Assembly: GCA_004359425.1 (NCBI GenBank)
Contig: PTEU01000001.1
Span: 2,081,561 to 2,145,560, forward strand
Length of the DNA: 64,000 nt
Direction: 5' to 3'
Source: Ideonella sp. MAG2
GTDB taxonomy: Bacteria; Pseudomonadota; Gammaproteobacteria; Burkholderiales; Burkholderiaceae_C
Part shown: positions 1 through 8,025 of the stretch, piece after piece
Numbering within the stretch: position 1 is the first letter of the stretch
How the letters are laid out: each line of letters opens with the position of its first letter
Notes under the pieces: generated by a model
Databases searched by the model: none
Seen by the model: the letters and a program-made list of their open reading frames with translations, nothing else
Told to the model about the DNA's origin: nothing
Program-made: the position numbers and the translations under genes

Positions 1-338
1 AGCGCCTCGGTGGTGGTGTAGCGCTCATCCACCTCAAACACGGGCAGGCTAAAGCGGCCCGTCAACTGGTTGGCGAAGCGGCGGGCGCGGCGCGTATTGT
101 CGTGCGCTGCGCCATCCGGGTGAAAGGGCACACCCACCACCAAGGCATCGGGTTGCCATTCTTTGATCAGGCTGGCAATGGCGGCAAAACGCGCATCACC
201 TTGGGTGGCGATGGTGCGCAGCGCTTGGCCTTGCGCCAAAAAGCGCGAGCCTTGGGCCACACCCACCCGCAGAGTGCCAAAGTCAAAAGCCAAAAAGGAA
301 GCGGCGGAAGCGGGCACGGGGCGCTTTACAGCGCTCAT
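1..338 (-). CDS. ruvX: RuvX/YqgF Holliday junction resolvase-like protein, 3' end cut by window edge
   Basis: This is a member of the YqgF/RuvX RNase H-fold family, linked to Holliday junction resolution and to 16S rRNA 5' maturation. The ATG at 338 opens a frame with FDFGTLRVGVA near residues 18-28, the usual first acidic active-site strand, then LVVGVPFHPDG and, close to the edge, VDERYTT, the family's second acidic motif. About 112 residues are visible of a usual 135-150, so the C-terminus lies outside the window. The gene lies downstream of yqgE in the same direction, the common proteobacterial order yqgE-ruvX. Its upstream promoter region may be gone, because yqgE lacks its 5' part. Confidence 0.85.
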   Translation of the reverse strand, partial: MSAVKRPVPASAASFLAFDFGTLRVGVAQGSRFLAQGQALRTIATQGDARFAAIASLIKEWQPDALVVGVPFHPDGAAHDNTRRARRFANQLTGRFSLPVFEVDERYTTTEA

Positions 339-340
339 GC

Positions 341-405
341 ATGCCCCCGGGCGCTGCGCGCCACCCCCCGAGGGGGCCATTCGCCCTTGAGGCGGCTCTG
401 CGGGC
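341..405. repeat. palindromic GC-rich intergenic repeat, copy 1
   Basis: The 67-base gap between yqgE and ruvX is filled by GC-rich inverted repeats. On the minus strand it carries GCCCCCTCGGGGGG (plus-strand positions 364-377), followed by GGGCGC-type arms and a second C/G run at 343-352. The same 14-base core recurs at 60756-60769 and 63629-63642. It looks like a REP-type dispersed repeat able to form a strong hairpin in the yqgE-ruvX transcript. Confidence 0.6.
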
Positions 406-798
406 TCATGCGTGCCCCACCTCTTGCGAGAGCATGCGCGGGTCGAAGCCCAGCAGGCCCAGGGCGCGTTCGTAGCGTTGGGCAATGGGGGTGTCGAAGA
501 TCACTTCGGGCGTGGCTTCGACGGTCAACCAGCCGTTGCGGCCGATTTCTTCTTCCAACTGGCCGGCGGACCAGCCGCTGTAGCCCAGGGTCACCAGCAC
601 GCGCTTGGGGCCATCGCCTTTGGAGATGGCTTCCAGCACGTCTTTGCTGGTGGTCATGGCCAAGCCGCCAGGCACCTGCAGGGTGGACATAAAGGCCGCT
701 CCGTCATGCGGCGGGGCGTCATGCAGCACAAAGCCGCGTTCGGTCTGCACCGGGCCGCCGTAAAAGACGGGCTGGGTCAGCAAGTCGGGGCGGTCTAG
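406..798 (-). pseudogene. yqgE: YqgE/AlgH (UPF0301) family protein, 5'-truncated
   Basis: The C-terminal two thirds of a YqgE/AlgH protein are present, starting at the family hallmark QPVFYGGPVQTERGFVLH. Intact family members are about 185-200 residues and begin with a segment like HFLIAMP and an INRP motif; neither is found here. Reading the frame upstream gives LDRPDLL, which fits the family, and then at about 797 it runs into antisense photolyase sequence. A TTG at 783 could restart translation of a 125-residue product, but the conserved N-terminal strands would be missing. I read this as one side of a deletion or assembly junction. Confidence 0.8.
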
Positions 799-1454
799 CG
801 ACGCGCGGGGCCGAAGTCTGGCTGTCGGAGCTGATCTGGCGCGATTTTTATCACCAGATCCTGCACCACCACCCGCGCGTGGTGGGGCACGCCTTCAAGC
901 CCGAGTACGACGCCATTAAGTGGGACCATGGCAAACATGCGGAGGCCCGCTTTGCCGCCTGGTGCGAGGGCCGCACCGGCTACCCTCTGGTGGACGCAGG
1001 CATGCGGCAGTTGCGCCAAACCGGCTACATGCACAACCGCTTACGCATGGTCACAGCATGCTTTCTGGTCAAAGACCTGGGCTTGGATTGGCGGCGCGGC
1101 GAGGCTTGGTTTGCTCAACATCTGAATGACTTTGACCTGGCCGCCAACAACGGTGGCTGGCAATGGGCGGCCTCTACCGGCTGCGATGCCCAGCCCTATT
1201 TCCGCATCTTCAACCCGGTGTCGCAAAGCGAGAAATTCGACCCCGAGGGCAAGTTCATCAAGCGTTACGTGCCTGAATTGGCGCGGCTACCCACAGCAGC
1301 CATTCACGCCCCTTGGCGCGCCAAGCCCTTGGAATTGACAGAAGCGGGCGTGGTGCTGGGCCGAGACTACCCTGAGCCCCTGGTGGACCATGACGAAGCG
1401 CGCCGCTTAACGCTGGCACGCTTTGCCGTGGCAAAAGCCCCAAGACCGAGGTGA
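798..1454 (+). pseudogene. phrB: deoxyribodipyrimidine photolyase, C-terminal half only
   Basis: The frame encodes the FAD-binding C-terminal half of a class I photolyase: WLSELIWRDFY, then GRTGYPLVDAGMRQL, TGYMHNRLRMV, FLVKDLGLDWRRGE, HLNDFDLAANNGGWQW and FRIFNPVSQSEKFDP. Family proteins are about 470-500 residues. Only about 219 are here, and the antenna-binding alpha/beta domain is absent. The homologous frame can be followed back to about 798, where it meets the truncated yqgE on the other strand. A GTG at 879 is the first in-frame start, which would give a 191-residue stub. The stop lies 4 bases from the convergent GGDEF gene. The product is unlikely to repair DNA. Confidence 0.85.
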
Positions 1455-1458
1455 TGAG

Positions 1459-2493
1459 TTAAAAGAACTCGACGTCGCTGTCGCGGTTGTCTTGGGCCAC
1501 CAAGCCCTCAGAGACCAGCGTCGAGTGACTACAGACCTGGTCTCGACCATGATGCTTGGCATGGTAGACGGCCTTGTCGGCTCGCTCGACGGCTGAGCTG
1601 GGTGTGTCGCCCGCTCGCAAGTCCGTGAAACCCACGCTGATGGTGACATGGTTGACTTGGGGGAATTTGTACTCCCGCACCGCGACACGGAAGCGCTCCA
1701 TGGCGGTCATCGCGTCCTTCTCGGTCGGGCAGCGCAGCAAGACCACGAATTCTTCGCCCCCAAAACGGTAGAGCCTATCGCTGTGCCGGAAGCAACCGCG
1801 CATCACCCGAGACAGCAGTAGCAACACCTCGTCGCCGATCAAATGACCGAAGGTATCGTTGACCAGCTTGAAGTGGTCAATATCGATCACCCCCAGCCAA
1901 TAGCGCACCGGCGACAAGGCCCGCCGATCGGGGTCGGCGGCAGCAGCCTGCTGGGCGGCCTGCATGCCGAGAGCGACCATTTTGTAAAAGGTCTCGTCAA
2001 AGCTCTTGCGGTTCAGCAGGCCGGTCAGGGTGTCGCGCTCGCTGTAGTCGAGCAATGCATGAACGTTGCGATAAATGCGCAGCACACCATTGACCAAACG
2101 AATGAAATCGTCACTCAAGGCCTGAGCGGTCTGCACCTCCACGACGCCCGACGTACCGGACTCGGCCGGCATGGGAAACAGGGTCACGTTGGGCGTACCG
2201 GCCAGGCAAAGCGTTTGGTGCTTGCTGAGACAGTCTTGCCACTCAGCATGCTCGGCCAAGGCTGGCAAGGAGCCGTTGTCGAAGTAGGTGGTATCTGCGG
2301 TGGCCGTGACATCCGTAGGGGCCAAGCGGGCCCGCGTTTGCCAACGCTCGTCGCCCGGCTCGCCCACCACGCGATGCACAGCCACCAACTCGGGAGCCAA
2401 CAAGTCACGCAAGGCCAGCGCCAAGCTGACATCCAAGGTGTCGCGGTCTCGCAGACCGGTCAGTTCGGCCAGTTGATCAATGATTTCGGGCAT
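1459..2493 (-). CDS. GGDEF diguanylate cyclase ending the pilus chemosensory operon
   Basis: This 344-residue protein has an N-terminal region of about 160 residues with no recognised motif (possibly GAF-like), then a GGDEF domain. Visible motifs are DTLTGLLNRKSF, IDIDHFKLVNDTFGH, RFGGEEF (active signature) and the preceding RHSD, which fits the RxxD inhibitory site five residues before the signature. It should make cyclic di-GMP from two GTP with product inhibition. No membrane segment is evident. The ATG at 2493 overlaps the chpA stop by 17 bases, so the two are probably translationally coupled. This links pilus chemosensing to second-messenger output. Confidence 0.9.
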   Translation of the reverse strand: MPEIIDQLAELTGLRDRDTLDVSLALALRDLLAPELVAVHRVVGEPGDERWQTRARLAPTDVTATADTTYFDNGSLPALAEHAEWQDCLSKHQTLCLAGTPNVTLFPMPAESGTSGVVEVQTAQALSDDFIRLVNGVLRIYRNVHALLDYSERDTLTGLLNRKSFDETFYKMVALGMQAAQQAAAADPDRRALSPVRYWLGVIDIDHFKLVNDTFGHLIGDEVLLLLSRVMRGCFRHSDRLYRFGGEEFVVLLRCPTEKDAMTAMERFRVAVREYKFPQVNHVTISVGFTDLRAGDTPSSAVERADKAVYHAKHHGRDQVCSHSTLVSEGLVAQDNRDSDVEFF

Positions 2494-4051
2494 CTGAGCC
2501 AGACTCCGTCAAACCCTTTGCACCGACACCATGGGCGGCATCCACAAAACCGCGTACCAAGCTCAGCAGGGCTTGCTCATCATACGGCTTTCCGAGGTAA
2601 TCATTGGCTCCCAGTGTCATGGCCAAGTCGTGATGCCGCTGGGCGATACGTGAGGTAATCATCACCACCGGCAAGTCGCGCAATCGGGCATCGGCACGCA
2701 AATTGCGCAGCAAGTCGAAGCCGTCCATGCGCGGCATCTCAATATCGCTCAACACCACAGCCGGTTTTTCACTGCCCAAAAGCTCCAAGGCTTCCAAGCC
2801 ATCTTTGGCCAGTTGCACGCGATAGCCTTCCCGCTGTAGCAGGCGCTGGGTCACACGGCGCACGGTCAAGGAGTCGTCGACCACCATCACCAAGGTGGCG
2901 AGAGGAAGAGCCATGTCACGGCTGCTGGACGCAGCGGTCTCTTCCGCAACGGCTTCGGCCTGAAGCATGCGGTCGCGCGCCTGGGCTCCATAAATGGCAG
3001 CCAGCGCCACCGGGTTGTAGATCAGCACGGTTTGACCATCAGGCAACATGGACAGGCCCGACAAAGCGGGCAGCCGCGCGAGCTGCGGCCCCAGGTTTTT
3101 GACCACCACTTCCTGATTGCCCAAGACCTGGCCCACATGCAAGGCCACCCGCTGAGACGCGCTGCGCGCCACCACGATGGTGGCCGTCTTGCCCTCTAGC
3201 GCGCCACGGCCACCGTGCTCCAGCAGCCCCCCCATCCAGAAGAAAGGCAGGGTGTCCTCGCCCACACGCATCACACCATCGCGATAAGCGGCTTCGACCT
3301 CGGCCACCGGGGTGCGAGAAACCCTCTCCACCAAGTTGGAGGGGACGGCCACTATCAAATCATCACAGTTGAGCACCACCACCTGGGTCACGGCAGTGGT
3401 CAGCGGCAGCACCAACTGGAAGGCTGTGCCGCGCCCGGTCGCGCTGGCGGTGTCGATGCGTCCACCCAAAGAGGTCACCTCGGCCCGCACCACATCCATG
3501 CCCACGCCGCGCCCAGCCAGTTCCGTCACCTCTTCGGAGGTGGTGAACCCCGAGCGGAAGATCATGCCGGCCAGCTCAGCCTCGGTGGGGCGAGCCTCGG
3601 CAGTCAGCAGGCCCGTGCGCCGCGCGCGCTCGGCAATTCGCACCAGGTCCAGGCCTGCGCCATCGTCACGGACCTCGATCTGGACTTCATTGCCCACTTG
3701 GCGCAGGCGCAAGTCAATGGTGCCGACAGGGGCCTTGCCTGTGGCCTCACGCAAGACAGTGGGCTCAATGCCATGCACCACGGCATTGCGCAGCAAATGC
3801 TCGAATGCAGGGGCCATGCGGTCCAGCACACCCCGGTCAACCTCCGTGGTACCCCCGGCAAGGTTCAGCCGCACCTGCTTGCCGGTTTCTTTGGCAGCCT
3901 GGCGAACCACTCGGTAGAGGCGTTCCGAGAGGGTATCGAACTCCACCATGCGAGCCCGCAGCAAGTCGTCTTGCAGGTCACGCGCCAAGCGGGCTTGGTG
4001 GGCCAACTGGTCTTCAGCCACCTGGATGGACTGCTGCAAAGTGCGCTGCAC
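2477..4051 (-). CDS. chpA: ChpA/PilL-like chemotaxis kinase, 3' fragment (catalytic, CheW and receiver domains)
   Basis: This is the downstream part of a split CheA-type kinase. It starts in the dimerisation helices (ERLYRVVRQAAKETGKQ) and continues with the HATPase core: N box with LRNAVVHGIEP, then DDGAGLD and GRGVGMDVV. A CheW-like adaptor domain follows, then a C-terminal receiver with VVLSDIEMPRMDG (phospho-Asp) and a KPYDE lysine. The frame opens only from a GTG at 4051, directly after the break. The upstream piece reads FDPL and then loses frame, while this frame resumes with SVQRTLQQ. Relatives have roughly 25 more residues between these points. Independent translation would give a kinase core without Hpt domains. 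Confidence 0.85.
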   Translation of the reverse strand: MQRTLQQSIQVAEDQLAHQARLARDLQDDLLRARMVEFDTLSERLYRVVRQAAKETGKQVRLNLAGGTTEVDRGVLDRMAPAFEHLLRNAVVHGIEPTVLREATGKAPVGTIDLRLRQVGNEVQIEVRDDGAGLDLVRIAERARRTGLLTAEARPTEAELAGMIFRSGFTTSEEVTELAGRGVGMDVVRAEVTSLGGRIDTASATGRGTAFQLVLPLTTAVTQVVVLNCDDLIVAVPSNLVERVSRTPVAEVEAAYRDGVMRVGEDTLPFFWMGGLLEHGGRGALEGKTATIVVARSASQRVALHVGQVLGNQEVVVKNLGPQLARLPALSGLSMLPDGQTVLIYNPVALAAIYGAQARDRMLQAEAVAEETAASSSRDMALPLATLVMVVDDSLTVRRVTQRLLQREGYRVQLAKDGLEALELLGSEKPAVVLSDIEMPRMDGFDLLRNLRADARLRDLPVVMITSRIAQRHHDLAMTLGANDYLGKPYDEQALLSLVRGFVDAAHGVGAKGLTESGSDARNH

Positions 4052-7000
4052 CGAAGTGGGTCAAAGGTCTGTTGTGCCGCGCGCGCAGCTTCCATGCGCG
4101 AGGCCATCTGTGTCTCGGCCTGGATTTCCAAGTCACGCAATTGGCGGCGCAAGCGGTCCAAGTTTTCGGTCAGCTCCTTGAGGCCCTGACGCATCTGGCC
4201 CAATTCACTGTCGATGCGGGCTCGCGCCGCGCTCACCTCGCCAGCATGGCTGACCATGCGGTCCAACAAGGGCACGCGCACACGGACCGTGCCGACGGTC
4301 GCTGCGTGCTCAGTGCGTGGGCTGGCCACGGGGTCAGCCCCACGCAAGGCCTCCTCGCCCAAGAAGCGGCTCCAATCAGGTGCAGCTTGAGCCGTGGTGG
4401 TAACGGGGCGGAGTTCCTCAACAGCCAAAGTTGGCTGGGTGGCCGATGCTGAGGCAAACGCCGCAGCGTCAGCCACGCTCGCCTCAGCTTCCGCCGGGGT
4501 CGCTTCCACAGGGGTGGCTTCCGCACTGTCTTGGACGGCCAGCGGAATCGCGGTAGCTGCTCCGGAGGCACGCGCCAGCAGGCTCTGGAAGTGCTCGTCC
4601 AGCCGGTCCACGCCGCCCGCCAAAGCGGACAAAGCCTCGGCTTGAGCAGGCAAATGGGCCAACACATGCTCAAAGGAGGATTCCAAGCGATGCGCCAGTT
4701 CTCCCAAGGCCATGGCACCCGCCAAGCGAGCACCGCCCTTAAAGGTATGTAAGGCCCGCATGGCCGCCACCGGAGCGGCAGTGTCGGCGGGGGCCGCCTC
4801 CCATTGACGCAACTCTTGGGCCAAAACAGGCAGCAGGTCTTCGCCTTCTTCCGCAAACACCGGCCACAGTACCGGGTCTAAATCGTCCTGGGACTCCAGA
4901 ACATCTGTCAGAGCGGCCAGGCCCGAGGGCTCGGCCTGTGCCGCAGCAGGCTCGGGGGCGGCGCGGTGTTCTGGCTCGTCGCTGAGCGCCGCATACCGCA
5001 TTTCACCCAGCGCCACGCTGGGCAGGCTTGGGGCAGACGCCGAGGGTTTGGCATGAGGGAGCTTGGCCTCGCTCGCTTCATGCTCTTCCAGTCGCTGCAA
5101 CAATTCCGGGGACGCGCTACGCAAAAAGCCTGCCGCAAATTGATGCAGCAAGCGCCGAATCTCGTCTCCCACATCCACAAACAACTGGGCTTCCGATGCG
5201 CTGCCCTGCCCTCGGGACCGCGAACGCTCCAGCGCGTGCTCCAAACGCCTCGCTAAAGCAGAGAGATCGCTGTAACCCACGGTCGCCGAATTGCCTGCCA
5301 AGGAATGCGCCAAGGCCTCGGACGACTCGGGCACGGGTTGGTGGTGCTCCAGCGACCACTCGGCCAACTCCACGCACAAGCGTCGAGATTGCTCGTCGGC
5401 CTCATTCAAAAACACGTTGAACAGGCCGATGGGCACGCGCAGGTGCCCCACCATCTTGAACCGGTCCGCGTCGTCTTCCAACGGCAAGGCAGGCTGCTGC
5501 GCCTCAAGGCCGGAGGCCCCCACCAAGCTCAAAGTCGGCGGGGCATGAACCGCTGGCTCTAAGGCTGGCGCAGCGGGCAAGGCGTTGGCGGCCTCCAGCG
5601 GGGTGGGCGCTTCCGGCGCGGCAATGTCGAGTTCCAGGTCGACGTCCTCGCCGCCATCCACCGGCCTGCTCTGCTCGCCGTCTTCAGCCTGCACTGCCAG
5701 CGGCTCACCATCCAAGACACCTGGATGGGTGTCGCTGACGAGGTCTAGGGCCTGTGGCGCTGTGGTCGGGTTTGAAGCGGTTGGGGTGTCGCTCAGGTCC
5801 AGGTCGAGGTCGAGCACTGACGCGGGCAGCACGGCCGCGCCAACGGCGTGCGCCTCCGAGCTTGCTGGCGTGCCGCCAAGGTCCAGCTCGGCGTAGTGGG
5901 TCACCTCTTCATCGTCCACCGTCTCTGCCACCGGTTGGGTGAGCAGCGGTGGTTGCGGGGCGGCACGGGCTTCGTCCGAGACTTGCCCAGCCGTATCACG
6001 CAACAGGTTCGCCTCGGCGACCAGGGCGGAGGCATCCCAAGCCGCGTGGGGCGACTGGGCAATGGCCTCCACCCAGTCGCTCAGATTGGCCACGGCCCGC
6101 GCGGAAAACTCGCGCATCACCGGGTCCGCTTCAATCACCGCCTCTGCCAAACGCGCATTCAGCAGTTGCTCATAGGCCCAGGAAGCATCGCCAACATCCG
6201 CCAGGCCGACCATGCGCGCGCTACCCTTGAGGGTATGAAAGGTTCGGCGCAAGGAGGTCATGGCCCCCAAATCGCGCGGCTGAACCGCCAAGGTCTGCAA
6301 AGACTCCTGCGCCAGAGCCAGCACCTCGCGCGCTTCTTCAATGAAGACTTCGCGCATATCGGCGTCTACCACGGGCACCACCGGAGCGGTGCTGGCGGGC
6401 AGTGCGCTTTGAGCGGTGGCAATCTGACCCATGGTTTCGCCGATAGAAGCCCGCGCGGCTTCCTTGTCTGCGCCATCGGGGGCATCGGCCAAAGCTTCAT
6501 GGGCGCGCGTCACAGCCTGCGCCAGCGCCGGAGCGTCCGCCGCCATGGCCTGTTGGGCCACGCCTTCTAAGGAGCGCGCCAAGTCATCGTGCGTGGTCTG
6601 CCCCCACAGCGCTTCTTCAGCCACAGAGGCCAGGCTGGCTTGCAGCGTAGGGTCCAGCGCGGCCGATGCGACCGGCGTGGCCACCGTGGCCCGCCCCATC
6701 AGCGCGGTGAAGCTGCCTGTCTCCGCATCAAAGCGGAACAGTGACTTGGCCAGTTGCGGCTGTACCGCCAACATGTCGATCAAGAAGGACAAGCCACCCA
6801 GGTTGTCGGCCAAGCGCGCGTCGATGACGGGTGAGTGCTCCGATGACTGGGCGAGGCGCTCCACATCGTCGCGCATGCGCTGTACCGCCTGCGCGGCATG
6901 GTCCAGGCCCAAGACCGACAGCACCCCGCGCATGGAGGCCAACTGCCCCGGCACCATGAACAAAGGGTCACGGTCCTGCGGTTGTCGATGGAATCGATCC

Positions 7001-8007
7001 AGTTGCTGCTCCACCTCAGCCAGCGAGGCACGCAACTCCTGCACCACACTGCCCATGGTCTGGCGGTCAGAGACCTCGCGATAGAGCGACTCCATCCAAG
7101 GTTCGATGGCGGGCGGCTCTTTGCCGGCCGCGACCTGATCCAGGCGCACCGCCAAGCGCTGCACGCGTTGGCCGAGCTGAGGTTGATCCAGGTCCATCTC
7201 GTCCAAGGACGAGTCCACACACAACAAGGCGGTGGCCACCTCCATGGCCACCTCCGGGCGAGGCCCCCCCTCGGGTCGGCCGGGCGAGGCCACCGCAGCA
7301 CGCAGCGCCTGAGCCAGTTGTTCGCCGTCGGGATATAGCTGGCGCACGGACTCGGCGACCAGGGCACGTTGCAGTGGGGCCGTGCCATGGTGCCCACGCA
7401 GGCTGGCCAGCAGTTCGCGCTCCATGACCGCGCGCGCGTCAAAACCCACGGGCAAGGGCGCTGCGGTGTCACTCAACACACCCACGCCCTCGGACTGAAC
7501 CACCACCGTACACAAATCGGCCGGGTGCGCCCTCTGTACGCCCGCCAGGCCCATCACCTGCCGATAGGACGGAAACAGCGCCAAGGGAGAAATGTCCTGG
7601 CCCGCCAACTGGCGTCTCAGGTAATCCATCACCACATAGCCGGCTCGCTCTAGGGTGGCCAGCGCATCCGTGTCAAAGCTGGTGGGCAGTTGCGCCAGAC
7701 GTTGCACCGCCAACTCGTAACCATGCACAAAGCGAGCGGCAGCGGGCAAGCCAATCATCTCCAAGGCCCCCACCACTTGGTGCAACTGGCTACGCGCCTG
7801 CAACATCAGAGGTGCTTGCCCGTCAGAGACGGGGCTGAGGCTGGCCGCCCGGCTGGTGGACTCCCGCAAGGCCCGGCGCAAGGTCTTTTGCGCGCCCTCT
7901 AGGGTACGGCGGAGTTCGTCATGCACCCAGGCCAGGGCGCTGAGGTCGCCGACGGGCGCAGACGCTGGGCCGCTGGCAGCTTCAGGAGTGGTGTGATCCA
8001 GGGACAT
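3865..8007 (-). CDS. chpA: ChpA/PilL-like chemotaxis kinase, 5' fragment (Hpt domains), frameshifted at its end
   Basis: This is the upstream part of the pilus chemosensory kinase. It has several Hpt-type helical domains: HTLKGSARMVGL near residue 590, a variant AHSLAGNSATVG near 900 and HTFKGGARLAGA near 1090, joined by Ala/Glu/Pro-rich linkers. Homology holds to about residue 1318 (AAQQTFDPL). The last 60 or so residues are read out of frame through the 3' fragment and are not homologous. The ATG at 8007 follows pilJ by 18 bases. Together the two fragments match a ChpA of about 1,850 residues, missing the start of the dimerisation region. As sequenced, the protein lacks the ATP-binding domain. 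Confidence 0.85.
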   Translation of the reverse strand: MSLDHTTPEAASGPASAPVGDLSALAWVHDELRRTLEGAQKTLRRALRESTSRAASLSPVSDGQAPLMLQARSQLHQVVGALEMIGLPAAARFVHGYELAVQRLAQLPTSFDTDALATLERAGYVVMDYLRRQLAGQDISPLALFPSYRQVMGLAGVQRAHPADLCTVVVQSEGVGVLSDTAAPLPVGFDARAVMERELLASLRGHHGTAPLQRALVAESVRQLYPDGEQLAQALRAAVASPGRPEGGPRPEVAMEVATALLCVDSSLDEMDLDQPQLGQRVQRLAVRLDQVAAGKEPPAIEPWMESLYREVSDRQTMGSVVQELRASLAEVEQQLDRFHRQPQDRDPLFMVPGQLASMRGVLSVLGLDHAAQAVQRMRDDVERLAQSSEHSPVIDARLADNLGGLSFLIDMLAVQPQLAKSLFRFDAETGSFTALMGRATVATPVASAALDPTLQASLASVAEEALWGQTTHDDLARSLEGVAQQAMAADAPALAQAVTRAHEALADAPDGADKEAARASIGETMGQIATAQSALPASTAPVVPVVDADMREVFIEEAREVLALAQESLQTLAVQPRDLGAMTSLRRTFHTLKGSARMVGLADVGDASWAYEQLLNARLAEAVIEADPVMREFSARAVANLSDWVEAIAQSPHAAWDASALVAEANLLRDTAGQVSDEARAAPQPPLLTQPVAETVDDEEVTHYAELDLGGTPASSEAHAVGAAVLPASVLDLDLDLSDTPTASNPTTAPQALDLVSDTHPGVLDGEPLAVQAEDGEQSRPVDGGEDVDLELDIAAPEAPTPLEAANALPAAPALEPAVHAPPTLSLVGASGLEAQQPALPLEDDADRFKMVGHLRVPIGLFNVFLNEADEQSRRLCVELAEWSLEHHQPVPESSEALAHSLAGNSATVGYSDLSALARRLEHALERSRSRGQGSASEAQLFVDVGDEIRRLLHQFAAGFLRSASPELLQRLEEHEASEAKLPHAKPSASAPSLPSVALGEMRYAALSDEPEHRAAPEPAAAQAEPSGLAALTDVLESQDDLDPVLWPVFAEEGEDLLPVLAQELRQWEAAPADTAAPVAAMRALHTFKGGARLAGAMALGELAHRLESSFEHVLAHLPAQAEALSALAGGVDRLDEHFQSLLARASGAATAIPLAVQDSAEATPVEATPAEAEASVADAAAFASASATQPTLAVEELRPVTTTAQAAPDWSRFLGEEALRGADPVASPRTEHAATVGTVRVRVPLLDRMVSHAGEVSAARARIDSELGQMRQGLKELTENLDRLRRQLRDLEIQAETQMASRMEAARAAQQTFDPLRCSALCSSPSRWLKTSWPTKPAWRVTCKTTCCGLAWWSSIPSRNASTEWFARLPKKPASRCG

Positions 8008-8025
8008 GCAAAACCATCCGCGCGA

